Origin: Chitinophaga niabensis | GTDB lineage: Bacteria > Bacteroidota > Bacteroidia > Chitinophagales > Chitinophagaceae | Length of the DNA stretch: 64,000 bases | Assembly: GCA_017849435.1 (NCBI GenBank) | Contig: JAFIGY010000020.1 | Coordinates: forward strand, 369,425-433,424 | Direction: 5' to 3' | Part shown: one piece after another, positions 43,533 to 53,280 of the stretch | How positions within the stretch are numbered: the first letter of the stretch is position 1 | How the letters are laid out: each line of letters opens with the position of its first letter | The notes under the pieces: model-generated | Database searches by the model: none | Seen by the model: only the letters and a program-made list of their open reading frames with translations | Told to the model about the DNA's origin: nothing | Translations under genes and position numbers: made by a program

Positions 43533-44723
43533 ATGACACTTATCCATATGCCCGGGATCATTAAAATATCTTTCGTTTCGATCATCCTGATCTTCTCCAT
43601 GGCCGCCTGCAAAAAAGATGACGACGGCGGAAAGAACAATCAGCCTGTACAGTTCGTGTTCACTTCAGATGCCCATTATGGTATTACCCGAACTTCCTTT
43701 CAGGGAAAAGCCAATGCAGATGCACATACCGTGAATGCTGCGATGGTTGCCAGTATGAACACGCTTCCTGATCTGGTATTACCGCAGGACGGTGGTGTGA
43801 ATGCAGGTAAGAAGATCAGTTCTGTGGATTATGTGATAGAAGCGGGAGACATTGCCAACAGGATGGAGGTAAGCGCCACTGTGCAAACCGCCGCACAATC
43901 CTGGGATCAGTTCAAAACGGATTATCTCGACGGGCTCACGCTCCGGGATAAGAACGGCCAGAAAGCCACTTTCCTGATGGTACCCGGCAACCACGATGTG
44001 TCCAATACCATTGGGTATTATGCCAAAATGCAGCCGGTGACCGATGCCAGCTCCATGGCACAGATATACAATTACATCTTCAAACCCGGCGTTCTCAGAA
44101 CTGCCGCATCCTACGACTACAACAACGATCGCATTAATTATTCCCGAGATATTGCCGGGGTGCATTTCTGCTTCATCCAGATGTGGCCGGATTCATCCGT
44201 GAGGATCTGGCTGAACAAGGACCTCCAGAATGTAAGCGCCACCACACCCGTGGTGATTGTAGCCCATGACCAGCCCGCTGTTGTGTCCAATCACTTCACC
44301 AATCCGAATGGCACTCACACCATCAACTCCACGGATAAATTCGATAATGTGCTGGATGAACATTTCAAAGACGGTAGTGCAGCTACAGTGTCCGGCACCA
44401 TCGAGCAACGCGCCTTTGCAGCTTTTCTGAAACAACACCCCAACGTCACATTGTACCTGCACGGCCATGTGCATGAAAGTAAATTCTATACCTGGAATGG
44501 TCCGGATAACGATGTAGCCCTCAGCACAGCGAGCGCCGATTCTCCCATGAAAGGTGTTGCATCCGCAGCAGACGAGAAAAAACTTTCTTTCCTCTTTGCC
44601 GTACTGGACCCCGTGACCATGAACATCACCATCCGGGAATGCCTGTGGAATACCAGTGCAGCGGCACCCACAGCGCCTATCCAATGGGGGAACAGTATCA
44701 CAGTTAATCTGAAGAAGAAATAA
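43533..44723 (+). CDS. Calcineurin-like metallophosphoesterase lipoprotein
   Basis: A 396-aa lipoprotein: the signal helix ends in the lipobox MAAC and the acidic KKDDDGG right after Cys26 is like surface-export signals of Bacteroidota lipoproteins. Metal motifs run in order: TSDAHYG, EAGDIANR, VPGNHDVS, VAHDQP and HGHVHES. It should hydrolyse a phosphoester outside the cytoplasm, perhaps at the cell surface. The start may be M1 or M6 (43548). It is divergent from the M60 gene and convergent with YeiH, with only 7 bases between stops. Confidence 0.88.
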   Translation: MTLIHMPGIIKISFVSIILIFSMAACKKDDDGGKNNQPVQFVFTSDAHYGITRTSFQGKANADAHTVNAAMVASMNTLPDLVLPQDGGVNAGKKISSVDYVIEAGDIANRMEVSATVQTAAQSWDQFKTDYLDGLTLRDKNGQKATFLMVPGNHDVSNTIGYYAKMQPVTDASSMAQIYNYIFKPGVLRTAASYDYNNDRINYSRDIAGVHFCFIQMWPDSSVRIWLNKDLQNVSATTPVVIVAHDQPAVVSNHFTNPNGTHTINSTDKFDNVLDEHFKDGSAATVSGTIEQRAFAAFLKQHPNVTLYLHGHVHESKFYTWNGPDNDVALSTASADSPMKGVASAADEKKLSFLFAVLDPVTMNITIRECLWNTSAAAPTAPIQWGNSITVNLKKK

Positions 44724-44730
44724 ACAGGCC

Positions 44731-45714
44731 TTACAGGAAAGATATCACCGCCCACAAACCGGCCGCGGAAATGATGAGCCAAAGGAGGATGCCCTGCAGG
44801 AGGGGTTTCACCCCTACAGACAACAGCAATTTCCTGGACATCCCGCACCCGATCAGGAACAGGGTGAGCGTTAGTCCTGACTTCGCAACGCTCACCGCGT
44901 AGTGACTGTATGAATGCACGAAAGGAATGTAGGTATTGACAGCCATCGCCAATACGAAGAGGCCGATGAAATAAGGTATTTTAATCCTTGCACCTTTCGT
45001 TCTGAAAAAGAAGGCCGATAAGAAAGCGACGGGAATGATCCATAATGCCCGCGCGAGTTTCACCGTTGTTGCCACCTCCAGGGCTTCCGCTCCATATTTC
45101 CCGGCAGCGCCCACTACAGAACTGGTGTCATGTATCGCAATGGCGCTCCACACACCAAACTGTGCCTGAGAAAGTCCCAATACCCGGCCGATCACCGGAA
45201 AAACGAACAGTGCAATGGCATTGAGCATGAAAACTGTTCCAAGGGCCACGGAGATTTGTTTCTCTTCCGCCCTGATTACCGGAGATACCGCCGCAATGGC
45301 GCTTCCGCCACAGATGGCCGTTCCGGCTGAAATAAGATAAGCCGTCCTGCGCTCTATCTTAAATATTCTCCCCATCCACCAACCGATCAGCAATGTTCCA
45401 ATAATAGAAGCCACTGTAAAGATCAATCCTTCTCTCCCTGCGTTCACCGCACTGTGAATGTTCATACCAAATCCCAGTCCAACTACAGAGACCTGCAACA
45501 AAATATGTGTAGCCCTGTGATTCAGATGCAGGTAAGGATGACCTACGAACTGTGCAATGATGATGCCCATGAACAGGGCGACAGGTGGTGAAATAAGCGG
45601 GGACAAACAAAAAACGACGGCCAGCAGGAAGATCAATTCCCTCGTGGTAATACTGCGGTCCAACAACGGCTTCCGCTCTTTCCCTGTATTTGCGATAACA
45701 TTCACTTCTTTCAT
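44731..45714 (-). CDS. YeiH-family putative sulfate exporter
   Basis: From the ATG at 45714 (MKEVNVIANTG) this is a 327-aa inner-membrane protein with about ten helices. The paired motifs VVGLGFGMN and SAGTAICGGSAIAAVSPV and the late GLTLTLFLIGCGMSRK are typical of the YeiH/PF03601 family. It is often described as a sulfate or sulfonate-related exporter, though this rests on limited evidence. A LysR gene lies 56 bases upstream on the same strand, a common pairing for yeiH (as with YeiE in enterobacteria). Confidence 0.9.
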   Translation of the reverse strand: MKEVNVIANTGKERKPLLDRSITTRELIFLLAVVFCLSPLISPPVALFMGIIIAQFVGHPYLHLNHRATHILLQVSVVGLGFGMNIHSAVNAGREGLIFTVASIIGTLLIGWWMGRIFKIERRTAYLISAGTAICGGSAIAAVSPVIRAEEKQISVALGTVFMLNAIALFVFPVIGRVLGLSQAQFGVWSAIAIHDTSSVVGAAGKYGAEALEVATTVKLARALWIIPVAFLSAFFFRTKGARIKIPYFIGLFVLAMAVNTYIPFVHSYSHYAVSVAKSGLTLTLFLIGCGMSRKLLLSVGVKPLLQGILLWLIISAAGLWAVISFL

Positions 45715-45770
45715 GCCACAAAGTTCCATAGCAGAAGGAAGCAGAAGAAATCAATACAAGTAATCCTTCA

Positions 45771-46664
45771 TTACTTAAAGTTATAGTGACGGGAGAATTT
45801 GATAAACAACTCGGGCAGGGCATCCGTTTGCCCCTGCGGCAGAATGAAATAAAAATCCCGTTCGATAGACAGGCCCTTTACATCAATGATGCGGCATTCC
45901 TTGTTCCGGAGTTCCTTGCTGATGGCATGCACTGACAGGAAGGCCATACAATCGCTGTGCAGCAGATACAGTTTTATACTCTCCGTACTGTCCAGCTGCA
46001 TCTCCGTTTTCAGGGAAGACAGCTTCACATGCAGGGGTTTCAGGGCATGCGCGATCACTTCCAGCGTACCGGAACCGGGTTCGCGCAGTAGCAGGGGAAG
46101 ATCTTTCAGCTCCTCCGGCTGTATGGTTTGTTTCTTTACCAAAGGGTTCTCCATCCTCGCCACGAGCACGATTTCATCTTTGATAAATGCATTGTACTTC
46201 AACGCAGTCCTCTTCGATCTCCCTTCCACAATCCCGAGATCGATCTCTTTATTCTGCAACGCCTGCTCTATCTGCCCGGAGTTACCGGTTACGAGTGTTA
46301 CGCGGATGTCCCTGAATTTTTCGTGAAAGGCAGCCATCACAGGAGGCAGCACATACTGCGCAACAGTTGTACTGGCCCCGATCCGGAGTTTTCCGGAATG
46401 TCCCTGTGTGAAGGCATTCATTTCAAATTCGATGTTACGATAGAGGGAAAAAAGTGTTTCCGTATGTTGCAACAGCGTTTTGCCAGCAGGCGTCAGCTTT
46501 ACACGGGTACCGTTCCTTTCAAATAATTTGAGCCTGAAATAGTGCTCAATCTCATGAATATGCCTGGTCACCGCAGGCTGGGTAATAAAAAGCTCTTCCG
46601 CCGCCTTGGTGAAGTTAAGCCGCTTCGCGACTGTGTGAAAAACCTGCAAACGAAAATCGAACAT
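45771..46664 (-). CDS. LysR-family regulator, probably of the YeiH gene
   Basis: A 297-aa LysR protein: the winged helix (FTKAAEELFITQPAVTRHIHE) covers residues ~1-60 and the substrate-binding domain follows (GKLRIGASTTVAQYVLPPVM; DLGIVEG). The ligand is unknown; sulfur- or cysteine-linked ligands are common in relatives such as CysB/YeiE. It sits 13 bases after an AraC gene and 56 before yeiH, so all three may form one transcript. Confidence 0.92.
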   Translation of the reverse strand: MFDFRLQVFHTVAKRLNFTKAAEELFITQPAVTRHIHEIEHYFRLKLFERNGTRVKLTPAGKTLLQHTETLFSLYRNIEFEMNAFTQGHSGKLRIGASTTVAQYVLPPVMAAFHEKFRDIRVTLVTGNSGQIEQALQNKEIDLGIVEGRSKRTALKYNAFIKDEIVLVARMENPLVKKQTIQPEELKDLPLLLREPGSGTLEVIAHALKPLHVKLSSLKTEMQLDSTESIKLYLLHSDCMAFLSVHAISKELRNKECRIIDVKGLSIERDFYFILPQGQTDALPELFIKFSRHYNFK

Positions 46665-46677
46665 GCGCCAATTTACA

Positions 46678-47511
46678 TCAAACCTCTTCCTTTACAAAAT
46701 GTTCCGGCGGAGGCGGGAGATGCTGAAAGAAGGCCTTAGGCGTGGCACCCGCAAAAACTTTGAAATCTTTGATCAGGTGCATCTGGTCAAAATAACTACA
46801 GGACGCAGCAATGGAGGTCCAGCTTTGCTCCGGGGTTTTCAGTTTCATTTCAACCGCCTGATGGAATCGTTTGATCCGCGCAAAGGCCACAGGCGTGATC
46901 CCTACCTGCTCCACAAATTTCTGCTCAAAGCTGCGGATACTCATGTTCACGTAGCCGGCTATCCCGGGAATACTATTATAGCGCCCCTGGCGGATAATAT
47001 GGCAGGCCGCCGCGATCTGCCGCTGCCCGTTGGGAATACCATGACGTAACATGACAGGTGTAAAAAAAGCATCCGCCAGCTGTACCATTTCCTCCATTGT
47101 AGCCGCCTCGCACAACTGCTCTTCCAGGAACCGGACGTGATCCCCGATCACATCATCCCCATGCAGGAGATTGTTTTTCAGGTGATGCATTGGTATACCG
47201 AAAATGGAATAAAAGCCGTTTGATTTGAACTGTACGCCAAAGAAGCGATGCTTTCCATTAAAAGTCTGATACCCGTTAAACCGGCTCTGCAGGCCAAACA
47301 GATGCCGTGCCCGCACATCCACCTGGCTCACGCCTTTACCGGTAGCATAGAGCACGGGCGTTTTAGTGAGCCAGAACGCAAGAAAGGTTTCATCGTTAGC
47401 ACAGAGCGGCTTCAACAGATCAGCTCCTTCGGTATCGATCTCTCGCAAACTGTAACAACTGATATGATCCCGCAACAGTGGCGAAGGTTGTCTTTCGTAG
47501 GTTGTTACCAT
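46678..47511 (-). CDS. AraC-family transcriptional regulator
   Basis: A 277-aa protein whose residues ~180-265 form the AraC double helix-turn-helix (IAGYVNMSIRSFEQKFVEQVG; YFDQMHLIKDFKVFAGATPK). The N-terminal part (GVQFKSNGFYSIFGIPMHHL) resembles the DUF6597-type sensor domain of many Bacteroidota AraC proteins. The stop lies 13 bases before the LysR start, so co-transcription is possible. The target is unknown. Confidence 0.88.
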   Translation of the reverse strand: MVTTYERQPSPLLRDHISCYSLREIDTEGADLLKPLCANDETFLAFWLTKTPVLYATGKGVSQVDVRARHLFGLQSRFNGYQTFNGKHRFFGVQFKSNGFYSIFGIPMHHLKNNLLHGDDVIGDHVRFLEEQLCEAATMEEMVQLADAFFTPVMLRHGIPNGQRQIAAACHIIRQGRYNSIPGIAGYVNMSIRSFEQKFVEQVGITPVAFARIKRFHQAVEMKLKTPEQSWTSIAASCSYFDQMHLIKDFKVFAGATPKAFFQHLPPPPEHFVKEEV

Positions 47512-47656
47512 TGATTTCGGGAATGATGCCTGAATTTAGCGAAGAAAATCAAGATTCCGGAGAAAATATTTACGGGATAGAAAGTCGCAATCCGCCTGTA
47601 ATTAGTCGTCATCTACACCCATACATCTGATCGTTGCAAAATATTTTTGTAGAAAG

Positions 47657-47854
47657 ATGCGATACATGAGCACGACTATCAACATCGGCTTTAATCTGAA
47701 CATCAGAACACTTTCACGAACGAAGTTCCTGGTATGCCTGATCGCTTTGCTGTGTTTTCCATCGCTGGCCAGCATCCGGAGCGATCATCTGCTGACCATG
47801 ATCGGAGTTTATCCTGATCCGCCTGTAAAGGAAATGCCTCCGGTCTGCCGTTGA
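47657..47854 (+). CDS. Possible small exported or membrane peptide
   Basis: A 65-codon frame with a hydrophobic stretch (FLVCLIALLCFPSLAS) after a basic segment, then a short tail with one Cys. A perfect -7 box (TATTTTTG, 47642-47649) lies 8 bases before the ATG, but no -33 element is at the right distance. I recognise no family, and the frame could be chance. Confidence 0.3.
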   Translation: MRYMSTTINIGFNLNIRTLSRTKFLVCLIALLCFPSLASIRSDHLLTMIGVYPDPPVKEMPPVCR

Positions 47855-47880
47855 ATTGATCTCTCTCGTCGCAGTTGGCT

Positions 47881-48402
47881 TCAAGACAATACCAAATCCC
47901 CGCTCTTTTGAAGCCCTTCCCCCTTTATCCTTTCCATCTGGCGTATATGCCTTTTCGTATGAAAGACTACGAAATACAGCATTTCCAGCCGGGAGAGCTC
48001 TCCCAGCGCTTCCGTTCTGCAAATCTCCGTAAGATCCAGCGTACGGGCGGCCAGGTTCACCTTTCCCAATATATGCTGCAAGTCTGCCAGCAATATCGCT
48101 TTGTCGTATACCCTGTTCCCGGGTGTGATGATTTCCGGGGCGTTGAACTTGTTATCGGCACTCAGGAAAGTACTGCGAATGTTTTCGACATGTTCATCCG
48201 GCGCGCGATGAGCGGCTTGAGCATTGCCGTACAGGTTAGTGCATATAAAAGTATCCGATTTACGCAGATGCTCCGCCACCTGTGCGGCCGTCCAGCCGCC
48301 TTTACCGGGCACTCTGTTCAGTTCCTCCTGTGGGAAGGAAGAGACCATTTCCAGCAATTCCGATGTAACCGCCTCCAGGGCTTCCATTAATTCCTCGCGC
48401 AT
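47881..48402 (-). CDS. DinB-superfamily protein
   Basis: A 173-aa four-helix-bundle protein. The His in TAAQVAEHLRKS and the HTKRHIRQ pair near the C-terminus occupy the three metal-ligand positions of DinB/YfiT-like proteins. These are metal-dependent enzymes, often bacillithiol or other thiol transferases; the substrate here is not evident. It is divergent from the GlxA-type regulator. Confidence 0.88.
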   Translation of the reverse strand: MREELMEALEAVTSELLEMVSSFPQEELNRVPGKGGWTAAQVAEHLRKSDTFICTNLYGNAQAAHRAPDEHVENIRSTFLSADNKFNAPEIITPGNRVYDKAILLADLQHILGKVNLAARTLDLTEICRTEALGELSRLEMLYFVVFHTKRHIRQMERIKGEGLQKSGDLVLS

Positions 48403-48469
48403 ACTTTTTCCATCAAATTTAGCGTCGATCTTCTACTATGCCGGGGTGTAAAACCGACTTTCGAAGGGG

Positions 48470-48500
48470 TTGAATGCGACAGGCAACCGGCGTAACTTTG
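48470..48500 (+). promoter_or_regulatory. Promoter of the GlxA-type regulator gene
   Basis: TTG (48470-48472), a 20-base spacer and TAACTTTG (48493-48500) match the Bacteroidota consensus. Transcription would start near 48505, leaving about 15 bases before the ATG at 48520. It is likely the main promoter for the dehydrogenase run behind it. Confidence 0.65.
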
Positions 48501-48519
48501 ACTTACAAAACAGCTTTAT

Positions 48520-49518
48520 ATGAAACACATCAGCATTCTTGTTCTAAAAGGCGCCATTATGGGCAGCATTGAAGGGCCGCACAAAGTGTTCACCGAGATC
48601 AATGACTTCATGGTAAGCATGGATAAAGAACCGATGTTCAAAGTACAGCTGGTGGGCCTTTCCAAAGAAACGCCCCTGAACGGCGGCTTATATACCGTGA
48701 AAACGGATCATACCATCTACGATGTAAAGCACACTGATCTCGTGGTGATCCCTGCGCTGCATGGCGATCTGGAAGCTGCCATTGAAGCCAACCGGGATTT
48801 CATCCCCTGGATCATCCGCCAGTACAAGAGCGGCGCGGAAGTGGCCAGCCTCTGCCTCGGCGCCTTCCTGCTGGCGGCCACGGGTCTGTTGAACGGCCGG
48901 GAATGCGCTACCCATTGGATCGCCGCCAACGATTTCCGGAGAATGTTCCCCGAAGTAACGCTGGTAACTGAAAAGATCATAACATCCGGCAACGGCATCT
49001 ATTCCAGCGGCGGCGCTTACTCCTATCTCAACCTGCTGCTGTACCTGATTGAAAAGTACGCCGGAAGGGATGTGGCGATATTCTGCTCCAAGGTGTTCCA
49101 GATAGACATCGAGCGCGGCAGCCAGTCGCCTTTCTCGATATTCAAGGGGCAGAAGGACCATGAAGATGAGCCCGTGAAACAGGCCCAGGAATTTATCGAG
49201 CATAATTTCCAGGAAAGGATCACGGTAGATCAGCTGGCATCCATGCTGGCGTTGGGCCGGAGGAACCTCGAACGGCGCTTCAAAAAAGCCACCGCCAATA
49301 CCGTGATCGAATATATCCAGCGGGTGAAGATCGAAGCGGCGAAGATGAGCCTGGAATCGTCCCGCGAAAATGTGAACGAGGTGATGTACAAAGTAGGCTA
49401 TACGGATAACAAAGCCTTCCGCACCACATTCAAAAAGATCACCGGCCTTTCACCCATTCAATACCGGAACAAATACAACCAGGAAATGCGGTACAAACTC
49501 GACGGTTCAAGGGCATAA
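48520..49518 (+). CDS. GlxA-family regulator: DJ-1/PfpI domain plus AraC helix-turn-helix
   Basis: A 332-aa protein. Residues ~1-195 form a DJ-1/PfpI-like domain with the conserved Cys112 in ASLCLGAF (the nucleophile-elbow position) and HTDLVVIPALHG. Residues ~225-325 are an AraC DNA-binding domain (ITVDQLASMLALGRRNLERR; NEVMYKVGYTDNKAFR). The DJ-1-like part likely senses a small metabolite without catalysis. It precedes two SDR genes on the same strand by 58 bases and may control them. Confidence 0.93.
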   Translation: MKHISILVLKGAIMGSIEGPHKVFTEINDFMVSMDKEPMFKVQLVGLSKETPLNGGLYTVKTDHTIYDVKHTDLVVIPALHGDLEAAIEANRDFIPWIIRQYKSGAEVASLCLGAFLLAATGLLNGRECATHWIAANDFRRMFPEVTLVTEKIITSGNGIYSSGGAYSYLNLLLYLIEKYAGRDVAIFCSKVFQIDIERGSQSPFSIFKGQKDHEDEPVKQAQEFIEHNFQERITVDQLASMLALGRRNLERRFKKATANTVIEYIQRVKIEAAKMSLESSRENVNEVMYKVGYTDNKAFRTTFKKITGLSPIQYRNKYNQEMRYKLDGSRA

Positions 49519-49576
49519 TTCCCCGGTTCATAGAAAAATTGCTGGCCGGAAAGCACACGGGTTGCATTTTGCAGCC

Positions 49577-50389
49577 ATGAAACAAGCGAAATACACCCTT
49601 ATCACGGGAGCGAGTGCCGGATTGGGCCGGGAGTTCGCGGTACGGTGCGCCAAAAGCGGCATGAACGTTATACTGGTGGCGCTTCCCGGCGGGAACACCA
49701 GCTCTCTCGCCGTCAGCCTCTGCCGCGAGTACCAGGTAGATGCACGGGTGTTTGAGTTTGACCTGACGGACAGCCATGCGCTGAAAAGCAATATCGAAGC
49801 TATCACCACGACTTTCGATATCGATTTCCTTATCAACAATGCCGGTACCGGCGGTACTTCCCCTATCACAGATACCTCCCTTGAGAATATCGACCGTATC
49901 ATCCAGCTCAACGTGCGGAGTACAGCGCTGGTGACCCGGTTGCTGATACCGCATCTGCTGGAACATGAGCGGAGCTATATCATGAACATATCCAGCATGG
50001 CGGCTTTCACGCCTATCGCTTTTAAAACCGTGTATCCGGCGTCCAAAGCTTTTATCTCTTCGTTCTCGCATGGGCTGCGCGAGGAATTGTCGGGCACAGG
50101 GCTTTCCGTCAGCGTAGTATATCCCGGTCCTATCATGACTAATTCCAACACATCCCGCAGGATCATCGGGCAGGGTTTGAAAGGGAAACTGGGATTGCTG
50201 CCTACGCCCAGGATCGCGGAGATTGCGCTGAAAGGAACGCTGGCAGGGCAACCGGTGATCATCCCCGGATGGATGAACAAGGTCAATCACCTGTTGATGA
50301 GCATCCTGCCGCTGGACTTAAAACTGAAGATCGTATCGGGTGCCGTAAAGAAGGAGATCCGGTACCAGCCCTCCCTGCAAAACAATTAG
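49577..50389 (+). CDS. Short-chain dehydrogenase/reductase (classical SDR)
   Basis: The ATG at 49577 (MKQAKYTLITGASAG) gives 270 aa. NAD(P) binding is TGASAGLG, the structural motif is NNAGTGG and the catalytic Tyr-Lys pair is YPASK. The C-terminal ~60 residues with a hydrophobic helix resemble membrane-associated SDRs that reduce lipids or quinones. It is followed one base later by an extended SDR. The substrate is unknown. Confidence 0.9.
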   Translation: MKQAKYTLITGASAGLGREFAVRCAKSGMNVILVALPGGNTSSLAVSLCREYQVDARVFEFDLTDSHALKSNIEAITTTFDIDFLINNAGTGGTSPITDTSLENIDRIIQLNVRSTALVTRLLIPHLLEHERSYIMNISSMAAFTPIAFKTVYPASKAFISSFSHGLREELSGTGLSVSVVYPGPIMTNSNTSRRIIGQGLKGKLGLLPTPRIAEIALKGTLAGQPVIIPGWMNKVNHLLMSILPLDLKLKIVSGAVKKEIRYQPSLQNN

Positions 50390-50390
50390 T

Positions 50391-51383
50391 ATGAACAAAG
50401 TATTGATCACTGGCGCAAGCGGTTTCCTGGGCGCCAATCTTACCCGGGAGCTTTTCAGACTGGGATATGAAGTGAAAGTGATCGTGCGGCCGACGGCCAA
50501 CCTCGGTGTGATTGCAGATATTCCATGCGAGGTATTCTTCGGCAGCATTGATGACAGGGAAACGGTCATGCAGGCCGTAGCAGGATGCCAGATCGTGATA
50601 CATGCCGCCTGCATCACCGAACAATGGGGCATCTCCTTCGAGGCATATGAGCGGATCAATTTCACCGCCACCAAAAATATAGCGGAAGCCTGCCTGGCTC
50701 ATCATGTTGAGCGGTTCATTTATGTATGCACCGCCAACACGATCGGGCCCGGAAGCAAAGCCGAACCGGGCCATGAGCTCAACGGTTTCACGCTTTTTCA
50801 CGTCAACTCCGGTTACATCAACAGCAAGTACCTCGCCCAGCAATTCATCCTGGAACAGGTAGAGCGCCGGCAACTGCGCGCCGTGATCATAAACCCCACC
50901 TTCATGATCGGGCCTTACGATGTGAAACCAAGCTCCGGCAAACTGATCCTGTACGGCCTAAAGAAAAAGATACTCTTCTACCCGCCGGGCGGTAAGAATT
51001 TCGTGCACATCCAGGATGTTTGTCGCGGTATCATCAACGCCATCACACACGGCAGGATCGGCGACTGCTATCTGCTGGCCGGTGAAAACCTGAGCTATCG
51101 CGAGTTCTTCCGCCTGTTGAACCACATCGCAAGGGAGCGCAGGATCATGATCCCGATCCCTGCCTTTATACTGAAGCTCGGAGGCATGGCAGGCTCCCTC
51201 ATCCAACGGCTCACCCGCAGCCCCATGAAACTGAACAACACATCGGCCTGTCTCCTTTGCCTGAACAACTACTATACCGGCAAAAAATCAGAGCGGGAAC
51301 TACATCTCGCCTACACACCGGTGGAAGATGCCATCACCGGCGCTTTCCATTGGTTTAAAGAAAATAACTATCTTCAAAGATGA
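50391..51383 (+). CDS. NAD-dependent epimerase/dehydratase (extended SDR)
   Basis: A 330-aa extended SDR with TGASGFLGANL at the start, a Tyr-x-x-x-Lys pair in SGYINSKYLAQ, and NPTFMIGPYDVKPSSGK, as in dihydroflavonol-reductase-like and HpnA-like enzymes. It begins one base after the classical SDR and overlaps the LytS-type kinase start by four bases, so the whole unit is one operon. The two dehydrogenases may act in sequence on a lipid or polyketide-like substrate; that is inferred. Confidence 0.9.
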   Translation: MNKVLITGASGFLGANLTRELFRLGYEVKVIVRPTANLGVIADIPCEVFFGSIDDRETVMQAVAGCQIVIHAACITEQWGISFEAYERINFTATKNIAEACLAHHVERFIYVCTANTIGPGSKAEPGHELNGFTLFHVNSGYINSKYLAQQFILEQVERRQLRAVIINPTFMIGPYDVKPSSGKLILYGLKKKILFYPPGGKNFVHIQDVCRGIINAITHGRIGDCYLLAGENLSYREFFRLLNHIARERRIMIPIPAFILKLGGMAGSLIQRLTRSPMKLNNTSACLLCLNNYYTGKKSERELHLAYTPVEDAITGAFHWFKENNYLQR

Positions 51384-52480
51384 GCAGACGGCAACCCGAA
51401 TATAAAATGGATTTCAAGGCGAATGAAAGACTGTTTTCCAGCAAGCTGTTCCTGTATCTCTCCAGGATCCTGATCCTGTACACCTTCAGCGTCATCTTCA
51501 AATCTTTCGACCATACATTCTCTACAGGGCTGCGGGTGATGAACCTCCGCGGCCAGCTGTTCAGCCTGATCTATGTGGTTTTCGGACTGCTGGTATGGGA
51601 AGGTGCTACCCGCCTCGTAGGGTATATCGAAAGAAAGTCGGTTCACAAACAACCCGCCCGGAAACTGTTGCTGCTATGCTGTTGCCTGCTGATCTACGGA
51701 TTCATCGCCGCGTACGTTTTCGGTTTTCTGTATGCGGTATCAGACATCCTCTTCTTCCACCGCTACGAAGCCTGGGAAAGCTTTACGTCGCTGAGCTACG
51801 ATCTCAACTTCGGGATATTCATGTTCTTTGTGCTGATCGTTACATTCAACGGCATCATCTACTATTACACCGCCTGGAAAGAATACCAGGTGCAGGCGGA
51901 ACGGCTGATGCGCGAGAATATCCAGGCGCAGTATGAAGCATTGCGGAACCAGATCGACCCGCATTTTTTCTTCAATTCGCTCAGCGTACTGACCAATCTG
52001 GTGTATAAAAGTCCGGATATCTCTGCCCATTACATCACGCAACTCGCCAAAACCTACCGGTTTATTCTGGACAAGAAGTTCGAGAACCTTGTATCCGTAC
52101 GCACCGAGCTGGATTTCCTCGATGCCTATCTCTACCTGATCCGCATCAGGCATCAGCAAAGCATTATCTTCGAAGAACAGATCGATGAGGAAGCGAAATC
52201 CGGCATGATCCCGCCTGCTACGCTGCAGCTGCTGATCGAGAATGCTATCAGGCACAACCGGTTCTCCACGAATGAACCCCTGCATATCAGGGTGGTCAGC
52301 GAAAACGGCTGCATCGTTGTCAGCAATCCCGTTCGCAAAAAAGCTTACCCGGAAATATCATCGGGGATCGGGCTGGAAAATATCCGGAAACGCTATGCCC
52401 TTATCAGCAACCGGCAGATCGATATAACGGAAACAGATCAGATGTTCATCGTAAAAGCCCCCATCATCGAGCAAACATGA
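51380..52480 (+). CDS. LytS/YehU-type sensor histidine kinase
   Basis: A 366-aa membrane kinase. Four hydrophobic helices lie within residues ~25-165 and are followed by the His_kinase box RNQIDPHFFFNSL (phospho-His195) and the ATPase domain (LQLLIENAIRHN; GIGLENIRKRY). It overlaps the LytTR regulator by four bases, and the extended SDR before it by four. It signals to that regulator. Confidence 0.93.
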   Translation: MSRRQPEYKMDFKANERLFSSKLFLYLSRILILYTFSVIFKSFDHTFSTGLRVMNLRGQLFSLIYVVFGLLVWEGATRLVGYIERKSVHKQPARKLLLLCCCLLIYGFIAAYVFGFLYAVSDILFFHRYEAWESFTSLSYDLNFGIFMFFVLIVTFNGIIYYYTAWKEYQVQAERLMRENIQAQYEALRNQIDPHFFFNSLSVLTNLVYKSPDISAHYITQLAKTYRFILDKKFENLVSVRTELDFLDAYLYLIRIRHQQSIIFEEQIDEEAKSGMIPPATLQLLIENAIRHNRFSTNEPLHIRVVSENGCIVVSNPVRKKAYPEISSGIGLENIRKRYALISNRQIDITETDQMFIVKAPIIEQT

Positions 52481-53244
52481 AAATAGTCATATTTGAAGAC
52501 GAGATACACAATGCCGAGCGGCTGATACAGCTGCTGAAGGCCTGCCGCCCGAACGTGGAGATCATAGCGGTGATAGAATCCGTGGCGGAAGGATTGAAAT
52601 GGATGGAGAAAAAGCAGCCCGTGGATCTGATGCTGATGGACATTCAGTTATCAGACGGCAATTGCTTTGAGCTCTTCCGGCAGACCAGCGTTAAAACTCC
52701 CATCATCTTCACTACCGCCTTCGATGGCTTCGCACTGCAGGCTTTCAAGGTGAACAGCATCGATTACCTCCTCAAACCCATAGATATCCGCGATCTCGAA
52801 CAGGCACTTGTAAAGTTCGAACAGCTCCGGCCGGCCGCCAATTACGCTTTCGACATCGGGAAGATCGCGGAAGAATTCCTGAAGCGGGACAGTACCCGTT
52901 TCATCGGGCGGATCAACAACCAGTTGATCTACGTCAAAGCGAAAGATATCGCCTGGCTGCATTTCACCAAAGGCACCACCTGGGCCATCACCACCAAACA
53001 AAAGCTGCCGCTGGATTACTCGCTGGATCAGATCGAGCAGCTGCTGGACAGGAACCAGTTCTTCCGCATCAACCGGCAGTTCATCATTCATATCGATGCG
53101 ATCAAAAAGATCACCACGTATTACAACAGCCGTCTCATCCTGCAACTGGAGCCCGAAGCGGACACAGATGTGATCATTGCCCGGGAAAGGGTAACAGCGT
53201 TCAAAAGCTGGCTCGAAGGGAAAGCGCAGGATGCCGATGCATGA
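52477..53244 (+). CDS. LytTR-family response regulator
   Basis: A 255-aa regulator: receiver domain with Asp55 (DLMLMDIQLSDG) and the conserved Lys in YLLKPID, then a LytTR DNA-binding domain from ~145 (IAWLHFTKGTTWAITT; FFRINRQFIIHIDAIKKI). It is the partner of the kinase encoded just before it. LytTR proteins bind paired direct repeats at promoters, none of which I could locate. Confidence 0.94.
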   Translation: MKIVIFEDEIHNAERLIQLLKACRPNVEIIAVIESVAEGLKWMEKKQPVDLMLMDIQLSDGNCFELFRQTSVKTPIIFTTAFDGFALQAFKVNSIDYLLKPIDIRDLEQALVKFEQLRPAANYAFDIGKIAEEFLKRDSTRFIGRINNQLIYVKAKDIAWLHFTKGTTWAITTKQKLPLDYSLDQIEQLLDRNQFFRINRQFIIHIDAIKKITTYYNSRLILQLEPEADTDVIIARERVTAFKSWLEGKAQDADA

Positions 53245-53280
53245 ACCGGCAAAAATGTGTATACTTGAGGCACAATCACC